Shown here in pieces: positions 8,103 to 11,885 of a DNA stretch of 11,885 nucleotides (the first letter of the stretch is position 1; the number at the start of each line of letters is the position of its first letter). Below the pieces are notes generated by a model that did no database searches, had not been told where the DNA came from, and saw only the letters and a list, made by a program, of their open reading frames with translations. Location of the stretch: positions 1-11,885 of the forward strand of contig JAFYUD010000043.1 of the NCBI GenBank assembly GCA_017549665.1, written 5' to 3'. The position numbers and the translations under genes are program-made. This DNA comes from Clostridia bacterium. Its GTDB lineage: Bacteria; Bacillota_A; Clostridia; Oscillospirales; Acutalibacteraceae.

Positions 8103-8192
8103 CGCCATGCGTCGAATGGTATTACTTCGCAGTTTTATTGTGCGTTGCACAATGTTATTGTCATTCGGACAGTTTTTTTTTTGCGAATAAAA
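8096..8192. repeat. Perfect 10-bp inverted repeat enclosing several hairpins
   Basis: TTTTATTCGC (8096-8105) is the exact reverse complement of GCGAATAAAA (8183-8192), 77 bases apart. Pairing would close a multi-branched structure containing the hairpins at 8137-8153 and 8159-8171. It competes with the local hairpin ATTCG/CGAAT (8100-8104 with 8113-8117) and with the T tract of the preceding terminator. Such nested closure resembles a folded repeat unit more than a simple terminator. Confidence 0.65.
8159..8182 (+). terminator. Hairpin followed by a T10 tract, possible backup terminator
   Basis: TGTC (8159-8162) pairs with GACA (8168-8171) around a 5-base loop, followed by G and ten T (8173-8182). 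The 7-bp hairpin ATTGTGC/GCACAAT sits just upstream. The local stem is short, so efficiency is uncertain, but the T tract is the longest in the window and would suit a second rightward terminator. Confidence 0.45.
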
Positions 8193-8198
8193 TAACAC

Positions 8199-8216
8199 TG
8201 AAGCCGTGAGGCTTCA
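8199..8216. repeat. GNRA-capped hairpin flanked by direct AATAACAC repeats
   Basis: The 7-bp stem TGAAGCC/GGCTTCA is closed by GTGA, a GNRA tetraloop like the GTAA loop of the terminator at 8068. Identical AATAACAC octamers flank it. Read leftward it is followed by GTGTTATTTTATT, so it could also serve as a weak leftward terminator. Confidence 0.55.
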
Positions 8217-8287
8217 ATAACACTTTTGATTTTTCAAAAATACTACTGCAAATTTTAATTTGCAATAAACTTATACTCACAGAAGAA

Positions 8288-8358
8288 GATATTTTCACTT
8301 TTGCATAAGTACTTGCAAAGCATCTAACCCACTATGACACTTTTAAACTGAAAATATC
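8288..8358. repeat. Second long-range 10-bp inverted repeat with internal hairpin
   Basis: GATATTTTCA (8288-8297) is the exact reverse complement of TGAAAATATC (8349-8358), with 51 bases between. Inside lies a smaller hairpin TTTGCA/TGCAAA (8300-8305 with 8314-8319) whose loop contains the centre of the palindrome AAGTACTT. The heptamer CACTTTT occurs at 8221, 8296 and 8338. No gene or known RNA motif was recognised here. Confidence 0.55.
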
Positions 8359-8369
8359 ACTCTTTATAT

Positions 8370-8411
8370 AAAAAAAAATCGGGAGCACTTCATCACAAAG
8401 TGTCTCCCGAT
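8370..8411 (-). terminator. Strong intrinsic terminator of the leftward hydrolase genes
   Basis: ATCGGGAG (8378-8385) pairs with CTCCCGAT (8404-8411), and CACTT (8386-8390) pairs with AAGTG (8398-8402) across one bulged T, leaving a 7-base loop. On the leftward strand the stem is followed by a run of T (the A tract at 8370-8378). It lies about 60 bases past the stop of the second hydrolase, in the right place and orientation to end that transcript. Rightward use is weaker (AATTTTAT). Confidence 0.88.
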
Positions 8412-8469
8412 AATTTTATATGTACTTAAGAATACTCTGTTAAAACCGGTGATTTTATTTTATTCAGAA

Positions 8470-10278
8470 TCAGAACATGATGTCTTTTACAACCTTGGCA
8501 AATGTCTTGAATGCAGCACCTGATATTTCGAAGATACCGTCTGTGCCGTAATTATCATAGAGCCAGAGGCTGAGATTTGTAAAGAATGTGCCGGGCTCTT
8601 CCTTGACAGAAGCTTCTCTTGCACCGATCTTCACAAGGATACTTACAAGTCTGTCTTCAACTTCCTTCTGCTGTCCGTCGTAGCTTGCTGTGCTGTTTAC
8701 AAATGCTTCTGCCTGCGCAAGTGCAGCTGCAAGCTCTGCTGTATCCTCTGCACTGAGAGCTGATGTATCAACAGCCTTAGCCTGAGGAATATATGTATTT
8801 ACAAGAGCACGGGGATCTCTCTTTGCATTGAACTGTGGGAAATCGGGAGTTGAGTAAACATCCTTGATATCATCTGTTGCAAGAAGTCGTGTTGCAAGTG
8901 CGATGATAGCATCATTTCTTGCTGTCTGTTCATGACCCTGTGCATCAAAATAGAATGTATGGTCAGGAAGAAGACCTGTTGATGCGTCAACAACATTGTC
9001 AGGAGAAATGTGATTATGAGAGGGATCTGAACAGTTGATGCTTGTATTTGCCTGCTGATAATCAGCACCGAGAGTTTCGCCTACAAGTGCGCTGTGTACG
9101 CCCATTGCTGTTGATGAAAGCTGAATAACGCCGTCAGCATTATCATCATTCCATGAGTTACCGATAAGATATAAGGGAATATCATAATCTACGATATCAA
9201 AAACTTCTACACCCTTATCAACAAGAGCCTGGATATTCTTGTGTGAATTGAGCTGTGCCTGATAGAACATATCAGTCTGACGCTTGATTTCAGGCTTTTC
9301 TGCAAGAAGAGCCTCTGATGCTGCAGGATAGAATTCCTTGGGACAAAGCCCCCAAAGCATTGTTATGTTTGCTGCAACCTCTTCAACGATGCAGTCTGCA
9401 GCCTTTCTGAGAACTGATGTAAGTACTTCATCAGGAAGAATTCTTGCGATAACTTCAATCATTCTTGCATCTTCTTCATCCATAAGAGCTTCAAGGAAGC
9501 CGTTGTAGAGGAAGTCTGTATCAAAGAATGCAAGATTCTTTGTGTAAAGGTCGCCTACGATTGTTGAGCCGTTGAGCGCAGGAACGATATAAACAACCTT
9601 ATCAAGGTCATCCATAACCTGAGGATAGTACTCAAACAGACCGTTTGCAACAGAGCCACCCATACTGATGGGTACGATATTTACCTTATCGTGACCTGTT
9701 TCAGCCTTAACCATCTGGATATAAGCATAAAGCTCAGTTACGATGTCATAGTTGTTGCCGAATGAGTTGTATGCAAAGTAGTAAAGATGATCTTCACCGA
9801 CCTGTGCTGCATAATCCTGAAGAGGAATGTTTCTGTAAATCTGTTCTTTTTCATAGTCAGAACATTCAGCTACTGAATAAAGATACTTCTCAACCTCGAA
9901 GTTACCTGTATTCTTGCCGTTTTCATCACACATATTTACTGCAAATGCATCACGGACAACATTGCAGAGTGCATCTGAAAGACCTGCATCTCTCTGTGTA
10001 AGAAGAGTTGCGAGTGCGGGAAAAAGTGCCTTTGAAATGATTGATCCCACATCGAGAACTGCAGGAAAAGCACTGATTCTTTTGCCGTTGTCATCAAGAA
10101 GATATTCACCGTTTTCGTCCAGTGCCCATACGTTTGACTGGCCGATACCGGGAACAACAATTGACGGACAAGTATCACAATCGCCGTTACACTCTGTCTT
10201 GTATGTTGCAGAAGCACAGATTGAGAACATGCTCAATGCGAGTACAAGTACAAGAATGCATGAAATAATTTTTTTCAT
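8470..10278 (-). CDS. Secreted alpha/beta-hydrolase, lipase/esterase-like, downstream tandem copy
   Basis: This 602-residue protein is probably an exported serine hydrolase acting on lipid or other ester bonds. Residues 1 to about 24 form a Sec signal peptide (ending ICASA). A cysteine cluster (C30, C34, C37) precedes IVVPGIGQSNVW (about 40-51), the usual first strand and oxyanion region of lipases. VPISMGGSV gives the nucleophile elbow with S205; the first glycine of G-x-S-x-G is replaced by Pro. The helical stretch at about 245-350 would be the lid. ADGVIQLSS supplies the likely acid D382, and QGHEQTARND the likely H449. Between them lies CSDPSHNHISPDN (416-428), shared with the neighbour. 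Residues 505-555 look like a helical accessory domain. The start is backed by AAAGGTGG. It is 37 bases downstream of its paralogue and ends in a strong terminator. Exact substrate is unknown. Confidence 0.8.
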   Translation of the reverse strand: MKKIISCILVLVLALSMFSICASATYKTECNGDCDTCPSIVVPGIGQSNVWALDENGEYLLDDNGKRISAFPAVLDVGSIISKALFPALATLLTQRDAGLSDALCNVVRDAFAVNMCDENGKNTGNFEVEKYLYSVAECSDYEKEQIYRNIPLQDYAAQVGEDHLYYFAYNSFGNNYDIVTELYAYIQMVKAETGHDKVNIVPISMGGSVANGLFEYYPQVMDDLDKVVYIVPALNGSTIVGDLYTKNLAFFDTDFLYNGFLEALMDEEDARMIEVIARILPDEVLTSVLRKAADCIVEEVAANITMLWGLCPKEFYPAASEALLAEKPEIKRQTDMFYQAQLNSHKNIQALVDKGVEVFDIVDYDIPLYLIGNSWNDDNADGVIQLSSTAMGVHSALVGETLGADYQQANTSINCSDPSHNHISPDNVVDASTGLLPDHTFYFDAQGHEQTARNDAIIALATRLLATDDIKDVYSTPDFPQFNAKRDPRALVNTYIPQAKAVDTSALSAEDTAELAAALAQAEAFVNSTASYDGQQKEVEDRLVSILVKIGAREASVKEEPGTFFTNLSLWLYDNYGTDGIFEISGAAFKTFAKVVKDIMF

Positions 10279-10285
10279 GGTATTA

Positions 10286-10293
10286 CCACCTTT
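10286..10293 (-). promoter_or_regulatory. Ribosome binding site of the downstream hydrolase
   Basis: On the leftward strand AAAGGTGG stands 7 bases before the ATG at 10278. It sits in the 37-base gap between the two hydrolase genes. That gap holds no terminator and no room for a full promoter, so the pair is likely one transcript. Confidence 0.75.
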
Positions 10294-10315
10294 TCAGTTT
10301 TATTTGCATTTTTAA

Positions 10316-11885
10316 TTATTTACCTTTGATTTTATCAGCAAAACTTCCGCCGCCGAAGAATGAAAGTGTGCCCTTACTGAGTGAATATGTGAACTGTTCA
10401 ATAATCGGATCCATAGGTGACGGCTCCTGAACCTCAATATTTTCATAACCCTGAGCACCGACATCATGCAGAACTTCGATAAGTCTTCTTTCCGCCTTTT
10501 CTGCTCTTTCTGCGTCAGCAACTGTCATTGCAAGCACTGCCTGACCTTCTGCGATTGCAGCATCAAGCTCTGCAAGCTGATCTTCACTCAATCCGCTACG
10601 GTCAACCTTGAGTGCATCGGGAAGCTTCCATCGACGAATTCCCTGTGTATAGCAAGGACCGTTGAACTGAGGATAATTTTCAGGATCTGAATTGACATCA
10701 GTAACATCACCAAGAATAATAGCCTTTGCAAGATTGAGAACAACATCATTGTATCCTACTTCATGATGCTGATTGAGGAATACCCATGTATTTTCGGGCA
10801 GGATAGCTGTTGAAGCATCAACCATATTATCAGGTGAAACATGATTGTGTGACGGATCTGAACAATATGTGTTCTTTTCGTATGTCATATCAGCAAGAGT
10901 ATTCTTTCCTGCTGCACCTGTTGCACCGAGTGTTGTAGATGAAAGATTTACAATACCGTCTGAATTCACCTTTTCTGCAGATGCTACAATATTGAAATAT
11001 GTGTACATCTCTTCACCAAGATCAAGGTTTGCACCTGAAATTGTATTTACACGCACACCGTCAGCAACAGCATCAAGAATATTCTGTTTAAGATTGAGTC
11101 TTGCCTGCTGGAAGGCATCAGTTCTCTCTCTTAATACATCATTATCTGAAAGATAACGCTCAGCAAGTGCATCATATCTGTAAGACGGAAGCATTGCCCA
11201 GAACTGAGGACAGTTAAGCATAAGAGTGTCGAGAATTGCACTCATTGCTCCGGTGAGAAGAGCATCAACACCCGCACGGGGAAGAATGTGAAGCAGGGAG
11301 TTGATCAGATAGCCGAGCATGGGGCTGCCTTCTGACTCAACAAAAATATTTGCCATAAACTGATGATAGAGATATTCATCATCAAGACGCCATTCACGGC
11401 CCATCATATCTGCAACAATATCTGTACCGTCAAGACATGCAACTGCATTTACAATCTGATCAAGCTCATCGTGACCGTATTTTTCAAGATAAGCTGTAAG
11501 AATCGTGCCGCCGAGACTTACGGGCAGAAGAGAAACCTTATCATGACCTGTCTGTGCTTTGACCATTTCTATATACTCTGCAAGATCATCGGCAGAATCC
11601 ATGGGATCGCCAACAAGATTGAATGTGAAGAAGTAAACATGATCTTCTCCGATAACGTCAACAAGAGACTTCATGGGCACCATTCTGTATGTCCAGTCAA
11701 GATCATCTTCTGACATATACTCAAGAGAGTAATTCCATCTCTGAGTTTTGAGATTTTCAACATGATCACCGTTTTCATCACATCTCTGATACTTAAAAAT
11801 CTCTGAAACAAGGCTATATGCCGCATCATCAATACCCACATTTCTCTGAAGAAGAATAGTTGCAATAACTCTTATAACAAGCTTG
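10316..11885 (-). CDS. Alpha/beta-hydrolase, lipase/esterase-like, upstream tandem copy, 5'-truncated
   Basis: The frame stays open to the right edge of the window, so the start is missing; 522 residues are visible. Visible residue R14 (LLQR) aligns with R96 (LLTQR) of the neighbour, so about 82 N-terminal residues, including any signal peptide, lie outside. The GTG at 11839 falls inside conserved sequence and is not the start. The landmarks follow the neighbour: LLPVSLGGT with nucleophile S123 (Pro again in place of the first elbow Gly), DGIVNLSS with probable acid D309, CSDPSHNHVSPDNMVDAST from C341, and QHHEVGYND with probable H374. A helical region like the accessory part of the neighbour follows (GLSEDQLAELDAAIAEG). 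The chain ends in a glycine-rich GGGSFADKIKGK. The two proteins are clearly homologous but well diverged, so this is an old duplication. Function is probably ester hydrolysis; substrate unknown. Confidence 0.8.
   Translation of the reverse strand, partial: KLVIRVIATILLQRNVGIDDAAYSLVSEIFKYQRCDENGDHVENLKTQRWNYSLEYMSEDDLDWTYRMVPMKSLVDVIGEDHVYFFTFNLVGDPMDSADDLAEYIEMVKAQTGHDKVSLLPVSLGGTILTAYLEKYGHDELDQIVNAVACLDGTDIVADMMGREWRLDDEYLYHQFMANIFVESEGSPMLGYLINSLLHILPRAGVDALLTGAMSAILDTLMLNCPQFWAMLPSYRYDALAERYLSDNDVLRERTDAFQQARLNLKQNILDAVADGVRVNTISGANLDLGEEMYTYFNIVASAEKVNSDGIVNLSSTTLGATGAAGKNTLADMTYEKNTYCSDPSHNHVSPDNMVDASTAILPENTWVFLNQHHEVGYNDVVLNLAKAIILGDVTDVNSDPENYPQFNGPCYTQGIRRWKLPDALKVDRSGLSEDQLAELDAAIAEGQAVLAMTVADAERAEKAERRLIEVLHDVGAQGYENIEVQEPSPMDPIIEQFTYSLSKGTLSFFGGGSFADKIKGK

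Larger units (their letters stand above)
8094..8264. repeat. Series of short unrelated hairpins with similar AT-rich linkers
   Basis: Successive stems are ATTCG/CGAAT (8100-8117), ATTGTGC/GCACAAT with a 3-base loop (8137-8153), TGTC/GACA (8159-8171), TGAAGCC/GGCTTCA with GNRA loop GTGA (8199-8216), TTTTGA/TCAAAA with loop TTTT (8224-8239) and TGCAAAT/ATTTGCA with loop TTTA (8247-8264). The stem sequences differ, but the linkers resemble each other: GTTTTATT twice, GTTATT, and AATAACAC twice (8191-8198 and 8216-8223). AATAACAC is the reverse complement of GTGTTATT, so linker orientation flips around the T10 tract. This matches, from general knowledge, the style of multi-hairpin intergenic repeats in some Firmicutes genomes. 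Whether it is dispersed cannot be seen from one copy. Confidence 0.6.
8045..8469. other. Convergent intergenic region with dense hairpins, no gene
   Basis: These 425 bases separate the rightward and leftward gene groups. I see no open frame with a ribosome binding site and no tRNA. The content is almost entirely secondary structure: one terminator at each end, a series of short hairpins, and two long-range 10-bp inverted repeats, each listed separately. Because both flanking genes point into the region, it holds 3' ends and not promoters. Confidence 0.8.

Noticed and set aside
8068..8264. Possible CRISPR array, because of repeated short palindromes
   Set aside because: The palindromes differ in sequence, there is no constant repeat of 23 bases or more with regular spacers, and no cas gene is present.
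8266..8370. Possible riboswitch or regulatory leader
   Set aside because: Both flanking genes end here, so no downstream coding region on either strand could be controlled; no known riboswitch core was recognised.
10207..10278. Lipoprotein signal in the downstream hydrolase (C21)
   Set aside because: The residues before C21 (F-S-I) do not fit a lipobox, and ICASA followed by T is a better ordinary Sec cleavage site.
11837..11839. GTG as start of the upstream hydrolase
   Set aside because: The frame continues open to the window edge and the residues before the GTG (LLQRN) align with the paralogue, so it is internal.

Overview
The window looks like a piece of a Gram-positive Clostridia chromosome, most likely a gut Oscillospiraceae/Ruminococcaceae-type organism. 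This is an inference from strong AAGGAG-type ribosome binding sites, Sec signal peptides with Firmicutes character, moderately AT-rich DNA with frequent AGA arginine codons, and the protein families present. There is no rRNA, tRNA, CRISPR array, transposase or phage gene, and no selectable marker that would name the species.

Region 1 (1-8044, + strand) is a run of four genes. First comes a 5'-truncated GH38 alpha-mannosidase (1-3066). A secreted neutral/alkaline ceramidase-type amidohydrolase (3081-4844) follows, with its ribosome binding site overlapping the mannosidase stop codon. After an intrinsic terminator hairpin (4883-4925) come an Eis-type GNAT acetyltransferase (4942-6102) and, 31 bases later, a secreted DUF4838 protein with a GH67-like N-terminal domain (6134-8044). 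The first two genes are clearly cotranscribed. The last two form a second pair that either depends on readthrough of the terminator or has a promoter I could not see.

Region 2 (8045-8469) is a 425-base convergent intergenic region with unusually dense secondary structure. It holds a terminator with a GNRA loop for the DUF4838 gene, a series of short unrelated hairpins joined by similar AT-rich linkers and partly enclosed by a perfect 10-bp inverted repeat, a T10 tract, a second 10-bp long-range inverted repeat, and a strong terminator for the leftward genes. The hairpin series is the most unusual non-coding feature of the window and resembles a dispersed multi-hairpin repeat element.

Region 3 (8470-11885, - strand) holds two tandem paralogous alpha/beta-hydrolases of lipase/esterase type, 37 bases apart and transcribed leftward. 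The upstream copy runs off the right edge and lacks roughly its first 80 residues. Both have a P-x-S-x-G-G nucleophile elbow and share a nearly identical motif, CSDPSHNHxSPDNxVDAST, just before the probable catalytic histidine.

Taken together, the genes encode an alpha-mannosidase, a probable amide-cleaving ceramidase homologue, a glycosidase-like secreted protein and two secreted lipase-like hydrolases. A reasonable but untested reading is a locus for dismantling glycolipids (glycosphingolipids, mannosylated ceramides or GPI-like lipids) from host or dietary sources. No transporter or regulator is visible in the window, so uptake and control must be encoded elsewhere.
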